A DNA stretch of 64,000 bases from Sitta carolinensis (GCA_032173965.1 JAVUNC010000015.1:1-64000), one strand, 5' to 3'; positions 1-32,054 are shown, counted from the first letter of the stretch. The notes: generated by a model not told the origin, from the letters alone. A program made the numbers and translations.

Positions 1-3000
1 AGGGGGGACAGGAGACCCCGAACGGGGTGCATAAGGGTGGGGAACAGGCAGAGACCCGAACCGGGGTGCATTAAGGGTGGGGAACAGGCAGAGACCCCGA
101 ACGGGGTGCATTAGGGTGGGGAAGGAGAGACCCGAACGGGGTGCATTAAGGGTGGGGAACAGAGACCCGACGGGTGATTAAGGTGGGGGAACAGGAGAGA
201 CCCGAACGGGGTGCATTAGGTGGGGACAGCAGAGCCCCGAATCGGGGTGATTAAGGTGGGAAAGGAGACCCGAACGGGGTGCATTAGGGTGGGGAACAGA
301 GAGACCCGAACGGGGGCATTAGGGTGGGGAACAGGAGAGCCCCGAATCGGGGTGTTAAGGGTGGGGAACAGGCAGAGACCGAAGGGGAAAGGGGGGGACG
401 CAGGCCAACGGGGTGATAAGGGGGGAACGGCAGGCCCGAAGGGTGCTAAGGTGGGGAAAGGCGAGAACCCCGACGGGGGAAAGGGGGGGAAGGTGGACCG
501 AGGGGTGCTTTAAGGGTGGGAACGGGGCCAAGGGGTGCTAAGGGGGGAACACGAGGCCCCAAGGGGGTAGGGGGGAAGGGACCGGGGGTGATTAAGGGGG
601 GAACAGGCAGAGACCCGACGGGGTGCTTAGGGTGGGGAAAGGCAGGAGACCCGAACGGGGTGCATTAAAGGGTGGGGAAACAGGCAGAGCCCGAGGGTGC
701 ATTAAGGGTGGGGAACAGGCAGAGACCCGAACGGGGTGCATTAAGGGTGGGGAAGGCAGAGACCGAATGGGGTGCTTTAAGGGTGGGGAAAGGCAGAGAC
801 CCGAATCGGGGTGCATTAAGGGTGGGGAACAGAGAGAACCCCGAATGGGTGCTAAGGGTGGGGAAGGACAGAGACCCGAATCGGGGTGCATTAAGGGTGG
901 GAAAAGGCAGAGACCCGAAGGGGTGCATTAAGGGTGGGGAACAGGCAGAGACCCGAAGGGTGCTTAAGGGTGGGGAAAGGAGAGACCCGAATCGGGTGCT
1001 TAAGGGTGGGGAACAGGCAGAGACCCCGACGGGGTGATTAAGGGTGGGGAACAGGCAGAGACCCGAACGGGGGATTAGGGTGGGGAAAGGCAGAGACCGA
1101 ACGGGGGTTTAAGGTGGGGAACAGGCAGAGACCCGAAGGTGTTAGGGTGGGAAAGGAGAGACCCGAAGGGGTGCTTAAGGGTGGGGAACGAGAGCCCGAA
1201 CGGGGTGCATTAAGGGTGGGAAAGGCAGGACCCGAACGGGGTGCTTAGGGGGGGAACAGCGAGACCGAACGGGGTGTTAAGGGTGGACAGGCGAGACCAG
1301 GTGCTTAGGTGGGGAGACCCCCGAACGGGTGCATTAAGGGTGGGGAACAGGAGAGACCGACGGGGTGCATTAGGGTGGGAAAGAGGACCCGAACGGGTGT
1401 TTAGGTGGGGACAGGAAGACCGAACGGTGCTTAAGGGGGGAACGCATAACCCGATCGGGGTGCATTAGGGTGGGGAACGGAGACCGACGGGGTGCATTAA
1501 GGGTGGGAAAGCAGAGACCCGAACGGGGTGCTTAAGTGGGGAAGCGAGCGACGGGGTGCTTAAGGTGGGGAACAGGCAGAGACCCCGAACGGGTGTTAAG
1601 GGTGGGGAACAGAAGACCCGAGGGTGTTAAGGGTGGGGAAGGCAGAGACCGAACGGGTGCATTAGGGTGGGGACAGCAGGACCGAAGGGGTGCATTAGGG
1701 TGGGGAAAGGCAGGACCCGAACGGGGTGCTTAAGGTGGAAAGGAGAGCCCGACGGGTGCTTAAGGTGGGGAACAGGCAGAGACCGAACGGGTGCATAGGG
1801 TGGGGAAGAGAGCCGAGGGTTAGGTGGGGAAAGGCAGAGACGAGGGTAAGGTGGAAGGAGAGACCGAGGTGTTTAGGTGGGGAACGCAGGCCGAAGGGGT
1901 GTTGGGGAAAGGAGAGACCGACGGTGTAAGTGGGGAGGAGGACGAGGGCATTAGGTGGGAACAGAAGACCGGGGTGATTAGGGGGGAACAGAACCGACGG
2001 GCTTAGGGTGGGGACGAGAGACGAGGGGGTAGGGGAACAGCCGAGGTCTGGTGAGCAGAGGGGGGGGAACGGCGAGACGACGGGTGCTTAGGTGGACGAG
2101 GACCCAATGGGGTTAGTGGGGACAGGAGGACCCGAAGGGGTGCATTAAGGGGGGGAACAGGCAGAGACCCGAACGGGGTGCATTAGGGTGGGGAAAGGAG
2201 GACCCCGAACGGGGTGCTTTAAGGGGGGAACAGGCAGAGACCCGAATCGGGGTGCTTAGGGTGGGGAACAGGCAGAGACCCGAACGGGGTGCTTAAGGGT
2301 GGGAACGCAGGAGACCCGAACGGGTGCTTAGGGTGGGGAAAGGCAGAGACCCGAACGGGGTGCATTAGGGTGGGGAACAGGCAGAGCCCGAATCGGGGTG
2401 CATTAAGGGTGGGGGGGGAAACAGCAGGACCCGATCGGGGTGATTAAGGGTGGGGAACAGGAGAGACCCGAACGGGTGCATTAAGGGTGGGGAACAGGCA
2501 GAGACCCCGAACGGGGTGCATTAAGGGTGGGGACAGGAAGACCCGAACGGGGTGCATTAAGGGTGGGGAACAGGAGAGACCGATGGGGTGCTTAGGGTGG
2601 GGAACAGGCAGAGACCCGAACGGGGTGCATTAAGGGTGGGGAAAGGCAGAGACCCGAATGGGGTGCATTAAGGGTGGGGAACAGGCAGAGACCCGAATCG
2701 GGGTGCATTAAGGGTGGGGAACAGGAGAGACCCGAACGGGGTGCATTAAGGGTGGGGAAAGGCAGAGACCCGAGGGGTGCTTAAGGGTGGGGAACAGGAG
2801 AGACCCCGAATCGGGGTGCTTAAGGTGGGAACAGGCAGAGACCGACGGGGTGCTTAAGGGTGGGGAACAGGCGGGACCCGAACGGGGTGCATTAAGGGTG
2901 GGGAACAGGCAGAGACCCGATCGGGTGCTTTAGGTGGGGAACAGGCAGGACCCCGACGGGGTGCATTAAGGGTGGGGAACAGGAGAGACCCGGTGCATTA

Positions 3001-6000
3001 AGGGTGGGGAACAGGCAGAGACCCGAATCGGGGTGCATTAAGGGTGGGGAACAGGCAGAGACCCCGAATGGGGTGCATTAAGGTTGGGGGAACGCATGAG
3101 AGACCCCGAATCGGGGTGCATTAGGGTGGGGAACAGGCAGAGACCCCCGAACGGGGTGCATTAAGGGTGGGGAACAGGCAGAGACCCGAATCGGGGTGCA
3201 TTTAAGGGTGGGGAACAGGCAGAGACCCCGAATCGGGTGCATTAAGGGTGGGGAACAGGCAGGAGACCCCGAATCGGGGTGCATTAAGGGTGGGGAGACA
3301 GGCAGAGAGCCCCGAATCGGGGTGCATTAAGGGTGGGGAACAGGCAGAGACCCCGAACGGGGTGCATTAAGGGTGGGGGAACAGGCAGAGACCCCGAATC
3401 GGGTGCATTAAGGGTGGGGAAAGGCAGAGACCCCGAACGGGGTGCTTAAGGGTGGGGAACAGGCAGAGACCCCGAATCGGGGTGCATTAAGGGTGGGGAA
3501 GGCAGAGACCCCGAACGGGGTGCATTAAGGGTGGGGAACAGGCAGAGACCCGAATCGGGGTGCATTAAGGGTGGGGAACATGCAGAGACCCCCGAACGGG
3601 GTGCATTAAGGGTGGGGAACAGGCAGAGACCCGAATCGGGGTGCATTAAGGGTGGGGAACAGCAGAGACCCCGAATCGGGGTGCATTAAGGGTGGGGAAC
3701 AGGCAGAGACCCCGAATCGGGGTGCATTAAGGGTGGGGAACAGCAGAGACCCGAACGGGGTGCATTAAGGGTGGGGAACAGGCAGAGACCCGAACGGGGT
3801 GCATTAAGGGTGGGGAACAGGCAGAGGACCCCGATCGGGGTGCATTAAGGGTGGGGAACAGGCAGAGACCCGAATCGGGGTGCATTAAGGGTGGGGAACA
3901 CAGGCAGAGACCCCGAATCGGGGTGCATTTAAGGGGGGGAACACAGAGAGACCCCGAATCGGGGTGCATTAAGGGTGGGGAAAGGCAGAGACCCCGAATC
4001 GGGGTGCATTAAGGGTGGGGAACAGGCAGAGACCAAACGGGTGCATTAAGGGTGGGGAAGCAGAGACCCCGAATCGGGGTGCTTAAGGGTGGGGAACAGG
4101 CAAGAGACCCCGAAGGGGTGCATTAGGGTGGGGAACAGGCAGAGGACCCGAACGGGGTGCATTAAGGGTGGGGAACAGGCACGAGACCCCGAACGGGGTG
4201 CATTAAGGGTGGGGAACAGGCAGAGACCCCCGAACGGGTGCTTAAGGGTGGGGAACAGGCAGAGACCCCGAACGGGGTGCATTAAGGGTGGGGAACAGGC
4301 AGAGACCCCGAACGGGGTGCATTAAGGGTGGGGAAACAGCAGAGACCCCGAATCGGGGTGCATTAAGGGTGGGGAACAGGCAGAGACCCCGAATCGGGGT
4401 GCATTAAGGGTGGGGAACAGGCAGAGACCCCGAACGGGGTGCATTAGGGTGGGGAACAGGCAGAGACCCGAATCGGGGTGCATTAAGGGTGGGGAACAGG
4501 CAGAGACCCCCGAACGGGGTGCATTAAGGGTGGGGAACAGGCAGAGACCCCGAATCGGGGTGCATTAAGGGTGGGGGAAAGGCAGAGACCCCGAACGGGG
4601 TGCATTTAGGTGTGGGGAACAGGCAGAGACCCCGAACCGGGGTGCATTAAGGGTGGGGAACAGGCAGAGACCCCGAAACGGGGTGCATTTAAGGGTGGGG
4701 AACAGGCAGAGACCCGAATCGGGGTGATTAAGGGTGGGGAACAGGAGAGACCCCGATCGGGGTGCATTAAGGGTGGGGAACAGGCAGAGACCGAACGGGG
4801 TGCTTAAGGGTGGGGAACAGGCCGAATCGGGGTGCATTAAAGGGTGGGGAACAGGCAGAGACCCCGAATCGGGGTGCATTAAGGGTGGGGAACAGGAGAG
4901 ACCCCGACGGGGTGCTTTAAGGGTGGGGAACAGCAGAGACCCGAAACGGGGTGCATTAAGGGTGGGGAACAGGCGAGGACCCCGAATCGGGTGCATTAAG
5001 GGTGGGGAACAGGTAGAGACCCCGAATGGGTGCATTAGGGTGGGGAACAGGCAGAGACCCCGAATCGGGGTGCATTAAGGTGGGAACAGCAGAGACCCGA
5101 ACGGGGTGCATTAAGGGGGAACGGCAGAGACCCGATCGGGGTGCATTAAGGGTGGGGAACAGGCAGAGACCCCGAACGGGGTGCATTAAGGGTGGGGAAC
5201 AGGCAGAGACCCCGAATCGGGGTGCTTAAGGGTGGGGAACAGCAGAGACCCCGAACGGGTGCATTAAGGGTGGGGAACAGGCAGAGACCCCGAACGGGGT
5301 GCATTAAGGGTGGGGACAGCAGGAGACCCCGAACGGGGTGCATTAAGGGTGGGGAACAGGGAGAGACCCCGAATCGGGGTGCATTAAGGGTGGGGAACAG
5401 GCAGAGACCCCGAATCGGGGTGCATTAAGGGTGGGGAACAGGCAGAGGACCCCGAATCGGGGTGCATTAAGGGTGGGGAACAGGCAGGACCCCGAACGGG
5501 GTGCATTAAGGGTGGGGAACAGGCAGAGACCCCGAATCGGGGTGCATTAAGGGTGGGGAAAGGCAGAGACCCCGAATCGGGGTGCATTAAGGGTGGGGAA
5601 CAGGCAGAGACCCCGAACGGGGTGCATTAAGGGTGGGGAACAGGCAGAGACCCCCGAATCGGGGTGCATTAAGGGTGGGGAACAGGCAGAGACCCCGAAT
5701 CGGGGTGCATTAAGGGTGGGGAACAGGCAGAGACCCCGAACGGGGTGCATTAAGGGTGGGGAACAGGCAGAGACCCCCGAATCGGGGTGCATTAAGGGTG
5801 GGGAACAGGCAGAGACCCCGAATCGGGGTGCTTAAGGGTGGGGAACAGGCAGAGACCCCGAATCGGGGTGCATTAAGGGTGGGGAACAGGCAGAGACCCC
5901 CGAAACGGGGTGCATTAAGGGTGGGGAACAGGCACAGACCCCCGAATCGGGGTGCATTCAGATTGGGGAACATGCAGAGACCCCCGAATCGGGGTGCATT

Positions 6001-6860
6001 CAGGGTGGGGAACAGGCAGAGACCCCCGAACCGGGTGCATTCAGGGTGGGGAACAGTCAGAGACCCCCGAATCGGGGTGCATTAAGGGTGGGGAACAGGT
6101 AGAGACCCCCGAATCGGGGTGTTTTAAGGGTGGGGAACAGGTAGAGACCCCCGAATCGGGGTGCATTAAGGGTGGGGAACAGGCAGAGACCTCCGAATCG
6201 GGGTGCTTTAAGGGTGGGGAACAGGCAGAGACCCCCGAATCGGGGTGCATTCAGGGTGGGGAACATGTAGAGACCCCCGAATCGGGGTGCATTAAGGGTG
6301 GGGAACTGGCAGAGACCCCCGATTTGGGGTGCTTTAAGGGTGGGGAACAGGCAGAGACCCCCGAACCGGGGTGCATTAAGGGTGGGGAACAGGCAGAGAC
6401 CCCCGAATCGGGGTGCGTTAAGGGTGGGGAACATGTAGAGACCCCCGAATCGGGGTGCATTAAGGGTGGGGAACAGGCAGAGACCCCCGAACCGGGGTGC
6501 ATTAAGGGTGGGGAACATGTACAGACCCCCGAACCGGGGTGCATTTAGGGTGGGGAACAGGCAGAGACCCCCGAATCGGGGTGCATTAAGGGTGGGGAAC
6601 AGGCAGAGACCCCCGAATCGGGGTGCATTAAGGGTGGGGAACATGTAGAGACCCCCGAATCGGGGTGCATTCAGGGTGGGGAACAGGCAGAGACCCCCGA
6701 ATCGGGGTTCTTAAAGGTGGGGAACAGGCAGAGACCCCCGAACCGGGGTGCATTAAGGGTGGGGAAGAGGCAGAGACCCCCGAACCGGGGGGCTTTGAGG
6801 GGCGGGGACAGACAGAGCCCCCCGAACCGGGCTGCTTTGTGAGGCGGGGATAAGTAACCC
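1..6860. repeat. Subtelomeric minisatellite, 40-42 bp unit
   Basis: Roughly 165 head-to-tail copies of a unit that begins GGGGTGCATTAAGGGTGGGG and continues AACAGGCAGAGACCCCGAATC. The unit holds a near-perfect hairpin, CCCCGA-A-TCGGGG. From about 3000 to 5900 copies are mostly 40-41 bp and uniform. From about 5940 to 6800 the unit is 42 bp through an extra C, so 14-codon reading frames stay open on both strands; these are not genes. From 1 to about 2150 copies are ragged with many small deletions, as expected of poor consensus at a contig end, although true decay is possible. No gene is visible inside. Confidence 0.95.
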
Positions 6861-6898
6861 TTACCCCTAATCCTAACCCTAATCCTAATGCTAACCTT
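6850..6898. repeat. Degenerate telomere-type repeats
   Basis: About seven imperfect CCCTAA-like hexamers (CCCTTA, CCCCTAA, TCCTAA, CCCTAA, TCCTAA, TGCTAA) directly follow the minisatellite. The C-rich strand reads 5' to 3' here, as it does at the left end of a chromosome, so the telomere is inferred to lie to the left. The run is too short and mutated to be a functional telomere; it is an interstitial remnant marking a subtelomere. Confidence 0.75.
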
Positions 6899-7860
6899 CA
6901 AGGGAACCCCTGAAACCGAGGAATCAGGGAGCGCTCGGCTCGCGTGAAACCAAGAGAGCTGTGAATAAAGCCGTTCTCCCCTTTAAAAGCAGAAAAATTC
7001 CCTCAGATTAAATCTCTCAGAGGATGGGAAAGGGAGGATTTTTACCACAATTCAATCCGTGATGAAGCGGGGACGAGGCTTCCCCCGCAATCTTTCCTCT
7101 GGAGTCTCTTGCTGCACTATCACCCAGCCGAGTTTAACGCTACATTCAGCCTGACCCTGCCTCACTTCCCATTCCCCAGCTCTGTGCTCAGGATTTCGGG
7201 CAGCTGCCGCCCTTAGCAGGGGCATGGCTCCAGCAGCTCCACCCAGGGCGCTTCCCCAGGGCTTTCTGTGCCCCTGCAGCTCCCGAAACCCGGCGGGGAG
7301 CCCAGCACACCCCGCACGAGGGAAGGTCCTCGTCCGTGTGGAATTCCAGCAGGCAGAATCCATCTCCCGGACCCGGACACCTGGACACCAACGAGGGCGT
7401 TTCCATGGGAAACAAAAATCTGAGGGATGACAATATCTACTCTACGGTGTCTGCGATGGAGTTAAAATGGATTCTGATGATAAACTTAAAATCCTACCGT
7501 CGCCACTATGAAAATGAATATTTTCTCGCGGAATATTTCTTTTTAAAGTGTTCTGCTTCGAGTGAACCGAAGTTGTAGGTTCTGAATATGAAATGCAGCT
7601 GCATGGAAAGGAATAGGAGAGGGAACCGGGGAGTAACAGCTTGGGTTTAGAGGAAAGGGACGACACTGGGTGCTTTCTGAGGTGGTCAGGCTTTCTGTTT
7701 CCTTCATTTGGATTTTTAAACGCGCTTGTTCAATACAGCGTGTGGTGGTGACACCGCAAGCTCCTCTTCCGATGGGCACTCACGGGGAGTTAGGAAAGAG
7801 GAACGAAGCGGCCGAGGACGGGCGCCCGGACCTCGCTCCTCTCCGCACCCTGCTCCCGCC
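6899..7860. other. Unassigned sequence, no gene recognised
   Basis: Moderate-GC unique sequence between the subtelomeric repeats and the SMARCA4 upstream minisatellite. Short open frames exist on both strands, but none resembles a known protein, has a convincing splice pattern or shows a domain. I see nothing else that can be supported. Confidence 0.5.
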
Positions 7861-7864
7861 TCCC

Positions 7865-8457
7865 GTGGGGCGCCCGGGACCCCCGGGACCCCCGCGCCTC
7901 CACCCCGGGACCCCCGAGATCCCCCGGGACCCCCGCGCCTCCACCCCGGGACCCCCCGGAACTCCCCGAGACCCCCACACCTCCACCCCGGGACCCCCGG
8001 GACCCCCGCGCCTCCATCCCGGGACCCCCGGGACCCCCACACCTCCACCCCGGGACCCTCCGGGACCCCCGCGCCTCCACCCCGGGACCCCCCGGAACTC
8101 CCCGAGACCCCCACACCTCCACCCCGGAACTCCCCGAGACCCCCACACCTCCACCCCGGGAGCCCCGGGACCCCCGCGCCTCCATCCCGGGACCCCCGGG
8201 ACCCCCACACCTCCACCCGACCCTCCGGGACCCGCGCCTCACCCGGGACCTCCGACCCGCGCCTCCACCCCGGGACCCCCGGGACCCCCGCGCCTCCACC
8301 CCGGGACCCGAGACCCCGGGACCCCCGCGCCTCCACCCCGGGACCCCCGGACCCGCGCATCCACCCGGGACCCGACCCCCGCGCCTCCACCCCGGATCCC
8401 CCGGGACCCCCGCGCCTCCACCCCGGGACCCTCCGGGACCCCCGCGCCTCCACCCCG
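7865..8457. repeat. 22-bp minisatellite upstream of SMARCA4
   Basis: About 27 copies of a roughly 22-bp unit of the form GGGACCCCCGCGCCTCCACC, with a variant in which GCGCCTCC becomes ACACCTCC. It ends at the start of the CpG-rich promoter. Long frames of Pro-Gly-Thr repeats on the plus strand and Gly-Val-Arg repeats on the minus strand come from the repeat and are not believed to be genes. Confidence 0.9.
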
Positions 8458-8459
8458 CC

Positions 8460-9001
8460 GCAGTGCCGCGCACTCTGCGCATGCGGGCGCTTGCCGCTCC
8501 GCCGGCCCCTCCTCCAAGCTCCGTTCCCCGCCTTCTCATTGGCCGCGGCGGGAGCACGCCGTGACGACAGGCTGCGAGGGCGGCTGATTGACAGGTCTGT
8601 CCGGGCGGGGCCGGGGAGGACGGGCGAGCGCGCCTCCCATTGGCTGTCGCGCCGCGGGTGGGCGCGGCCTCTCCCCGTCCCCCTCCCCTGCTCTCCCGAG
8701 GGGGGGGGGGGCGGTGCGCCGCGTTCCCATTGGCTGCTTTCGCGCGCGCGCCCCCTCCGCTCGCCTCCCATTGGCAGCGCTGCCGCCGGGGCGCCGCGCC
8801 ATTGGCTGAGCGCGCGCCGTGGGAGGGGCTCGGCGCGGGGCGTGGCGCGCAGGCGCGGGCCTGGCGCTCCCTGAGGCGGCGGCGGCGGCGGCGGCGGCTC
8901 CGGCGGCTCCTTTGTTCCCCCGCCGGGATCGGGATCGGGATCACGTCGCGATCGGGCCGGGATGAACCCCCGGAAGGGCTCCGGGAAGGGCCCCGGCTCC
9001 G
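8460..9001 (+). promoter_or_regulatory. SMARCA4: SMARCA4 CpG-island promoter and noncoding first exon
   Basis: A very CpG-dense block without a TATA box. CCAAT boxes occur in reverse (ATTGG) at 8538, 8639, 8729, 8770 and 8801. A GGC-repeat leader starts near 8873. The exon is inferred to end at 9001, where CGGCTCCG is followed by GTAAGG. An ATG at 8962 lies in this exon but gives no SMARCA4-like protein, so the exon is taken as 5' UTR, as in other vertebrates. The transcription start is not fixed by the sequence; about 8860-8880 is likely. Confidence 0.65.
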
Positions 9002-9104
9002 GTAAGGCCGGGCAGGGGCGTGTGGGGCGGGTACGGCGGCCCGTGAGGGTCACGGGCCCTTTGTTCGGGGCCGGCGGCGACCTCGGCCCGCGGTGCTCGG
9101 CCTC

Positions 9105-9995
9105 GGGGATTCCCCCCCCCGCCCTTCCCAGGATCGCCCCCCCCTTCAGCCCCCACAGGATCGATCCGCCCTCAGCATCCCGCATCCCCCATTTTTTCCC
9201 CCGCTCCATATCCCCCTCTTTTCCATTTATATCCGCTTTTCCCCAGATCCTCTATATTCTCCTTTCCCTCCCCCCTTTCCCCCCCATTATCCCGCTATCC
9301 TCCCACTTATCTCCCCTTCCCCCTCCAAATCTTCCCGATCGTTTCCGTCTTTGTCCTCTCCGAGGACACCGGACCCCCCCGGTCCCCCCGTCCCCCCCGG
9401 TGCCCCCCGGTCCCCCTTCGGTCCCCCCCCCGTGCCCCCCCGGTGCCCCCCGGTCCCCCTTCGGTCCCCCCCCGTGCCCCCCCGGTCCCCCCTCGGTCCC
9501 TCCCCGTCCCCCCCGGTCTCCCGGTCCCTCCCGGTCCCCCCCCGGTCCCCCCCCCGGTCCCCCCCGGTCCCCCCCGTCCCCCCCCAGTCCCCCCGGTCCC
9601 CCCCCCGGTCCCTCCCGGTCCCCCCCGGTCCCCCCGGTCCCCCCCCGGTGCCCCCCCGGTCCCCCCCGGTCCCTCCCGGTGCCCCCCCGGTGCCCCCCCG
9701 TCCCCCCTCGGTCCCTCCCCGTCCCCCCCGGTTCCTCCCGGTCCTCCCGTCCCCCCCGGTCCCCCCCCTGGTCCCCCCCGTCCTCCGACCCGGGTCCCCC
9801 CGTCCCCCCCCAGCCCTCCCGTCCCTCGCGTCCCCCGTGTTGCCCCCCCCGTCCCCCCCCAGTTCCTCATCGTTCCCCCCCGGGTGCCCCCCCGTCCTCC
9901 TGGGTCCTCCGTCCCCCCCGGTTCCTCCCGGTGCCCCCCCGGTCCCCCCCCTGTCCCCCCCGTCCTTCCGATCCCGGGGGTTCTCCCCCTCCCCC
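9105..9995. repeat. C-rich low-complexity tract in SMARCA4 intron 1
   Basis: Long runs of C with CCCCCCGGTCCC and CCGGTGCC motifs repeat irregularly, densest from about 9370. The complementary strand has closely spaced G-runs, so quadruplex formation is plausible. The proline-rich frames here are artefacts of composition. Confidence 0.85.
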
Positions 9996-10318
9996 GCCGA
10001 CCGAGACCCTTCCCAACCGTGCGTGGTCGCGCTGCTTTTGGGAATCTCCCGTGCTTCGTCTTTTCCCGTCTCCCCCCTCCCCTCTGATTACCTGATTTTC
10101 CTCCGTTTCTGACGGGGAGGGGTCGCGCCATCCCCGGGACTCCTGGGGTGATCTCCCTAATTTACCGCTGGGATTTCGGCCCCTTCCCGGGGGAACCCGG
10201 GGCGGGTCCGGGGGAGATTGGGTCGCAACGGGACCCCCGATTTTGGAAGGGGGAGGGATTTATCTCAATCCGTTTTACCCCCGTTTCAGTCCAGTGCATC
10301 CTCCGTTTCCTCCGCGAA

Positions 10319-10830
10319 TTCCCACTGCTGGAATTACCCGTTTTCCTCCTCTGGTGGTGGAAAAAGACGAGAGGAGGAGGATAAGCAAGGGATTTAATTA
10401 ATATAAAAGAGCTGCACCCGCGGCCCTTCCCATTTCTTCTCCCCCTTCCTAACTTATTTCCCGCCCCCCAGAATCCCTCCCGGACTCATTCCAAAAATGA
10501 GGGGAAAACCTCAGGAACGGGAAAACCCTTGCTTGCGCCAACCCCATTAATTGATTCTTTATCCAGGGGTTTCTTTCTTGGATTTCAGGATTTAATGACA
10601 CTTCCTCCTCACCTGTAATCCAGAGGGGTTTTTAATAAAACAATCCAGGAGAAATCAAATCGTGCCATGGGAATGATTTTTGTGGCTGGAGCGGGTGGAA
10701 TCCGCTGCCTCCAGGAATTATTAAGAGCAATTTTTTAATGGATTTTGTAGTGTTTCCTCGCCGGAAGTCGGCAAATTCCCCGAACGTGCGCCGATTTTGG
10801 CTCATCCCTGAGGAAATCGCCATTTTTTAG
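10319..10830. repeat. Copy A of a diverged intronic duplication
   Basis: This stretch aligns by eye with 11936-12350. Shared ordered landmarks are AAGGGATTTAATT, CAGAATCCCT, CGGACTC, a GGGTTTCTTTC / GGGTTTTTTTC block, GGATTTCAGG, CCTGTAAT, AATCCAGGA, GGATTTTTGTGG / TGATTTTTGTGG and GGTGGAATC. Identity looks like roughly 70-75%, but no alignment was computed. It lies in SMARCA4 5' introns and may be an old tandem duplication or two copies of an unrecognised dispersed element. Confidence 0.7.
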
Positions 10831-10916
10831 GAGTCTCGTGCTCTGTTACTGCTCTGGTGATGCCGGATAGTGACATCCCTGACTTAATTCCCAATTAATT
10901 CCCTGTTTTCCCACCA

Positions 10917-10971
10917 GCCTGGTGTTAGGAGCTCGTCCCTCTGGAGGCATCGAAGACTACCATGCCCATAG
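10917..10971 (+). other. Possible extra SMARCA4 5' exon
   Basis: A CACCAG acceptor-like site precedes a 55-base stretch that ends ATGCCCATAG before GTAGGTG, a good donor. It could be a noncoding or alternative 5' exon of SMARCA4. The short coding possibility after its ATG does not match the known N-terminus. Evidence is limited to the two splice-like signals. Confidence 0.25.
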
Positions 10972-11641
10972 GTAGGTGTCTGAATTTCTGGAACTCCCCC
11001 CTCCCCAGGATCAGGGAAGGGATGTCCCACAGGAATATTTTCCTTGGAAATAACAGGTTTCTTTGGACTTAGGCATAAAATTCCTGTGAGTGGGAGGGAA
11101 TGATGGTGCCAGGGCTGGAAAAGAGCAGGAATGGAGCTTAATTAAAAATGCATTCCCTGGTATCCCTGAAATAGCAGGGAAAGCCGTGCCGGGATGAACT
11201 GCCAGATCCAGCAGGAATGAATCCCTCTCCTTCCCACAAAACTGCTTTGTCAATCCCCGGTTCCTGGTTGGAAGAGGGGATGGAACAACTCTGCTCGTGG
11301 GAGGTGGGCGATTCCCCAGGGCCGGAATTACTTAAATTGGGTTAAATCCCTCCATGCGGGGGGAAGCAGGTGCTGGGAAATCTGATTTTTTCACAGTGCC
11401 TGCACAACCCAAACAGGGAAAATCGGGGAAAGCTATCCCTGGGTGCACGTTTGATCCTGTTTCCCATCATTCTGGGGAGTGTTGGAACCCCCAGAATGGT
11501 GATTCCTGGGAGTGATCCCCTGATCCTGGCTTTCCATGGGTGTTGAACTTCCCTTCCTTTGAATCTGAGAATTTTAGGCCAGAAGAGTTTCTGGGGAGGC
11601 CAGGGCTGCACACGGATCCTCAGGAAGCTGCTCAGAGCAGC

Positions 11642-11741
11642 NNNNNNNNNNNNNNNNNNNNNNNNNNNNNNNNNNNNNNNNNNNNNNNNNNNNNNNNNNN
11701 NNNNNNNNNNNNNNNNNNNNNNNNNNNNNNNNNNNNNNNNN
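11642..11741. other. Assembly gap of 100 N
   Basis: Exactly 100 undetermined bases, the conventional size for a gap of unknown length. It removes the 5' part of the first SMARCA4 coding exon, including the start codon: coding sequence like GPSPGSGHS resumes immediately after the last N. Confidence 0.95.
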
Positions 11742-31527
<19,786 letters not shown>

Positions 31528-32048
31528 CCCCAACATTCCACAGCTCCCGAATTCTGCGAAACCCCAGAGCCCCCTGCCCCCCCACCCCCCCTTCTCCCCT
31601 GTAGCTCCGACAGCAGCGACACCGGAATTCCCAAAATCCTGAAAATCAAAAAAAAAAAAAACCAAACCTGTCCAGCCTCGTCCGTATTTATACCAGAATG
31701 AGCACCGCCTCAGCCACTGGAGCTCCCAAATCATCCCGGATCTGGGTGGTCCTGAATTGTCCTGGATAGTCCAACTGGGTTTATCCCAGGTTGTTTCAAA
31801 TGGTCCCAAATTGTCCCTGCTCATCCCAGATCCAGATTGTCCCGAGTTGTCCTGGAGCGTCCCAGATTGTCCAGGGTGATCCAGACCATCCTGGGTGGTC
31901 TTAGATCCTCCTGGATCATCCCAGCCTGTCCCGAGTGCTCCCAGGATGTCCCGGATCCCCCTCCATCCCTGGGATCCTCCTGGCCAATCCCAGTCCTGCA
32001 CCCCTGTGCTGTCGCTGCCCCTCGATTCCCAGCAGTCGATAATTAATT

Positions 32049-32054
32049 AATAAA
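32049..32054 (+). terminator. SMARCA4 poly(A) signal
   Basis: AATAAA in an AT-rich TAATTAATTAATAAATTAATT context, 522 bases after the SMARCA4 stop and about 0.9 kb before the LDLR start. The 3' UTR between (31528-32048) contains degenerate repeats of the type TCCCAGATTGTCC. Confidence 0.75.

Noticed and set aside
5952..6644. Two ~195-codon frames on opposite strands in the subtelomeric array
   Set aside because: Created by the 42-bp repeat length, a multiple of three. Neighbouring 40-41 bp copies break the frame.
1..6860. CRISPR array interpretation of the regular repeats
   Set aside because: Units are contiguous with no unique spacers, no cas genes, and the context is a vertebrate genome.
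8962..9001. ATG at 8962 (MNPRKGSGKGPGSG) as the SMARCA4 start
   Set aside because: The stretch does not resemble the known N-terminus and ends at a donor site. Orthologues begin translation in the next coding exon, which is in the gap here.
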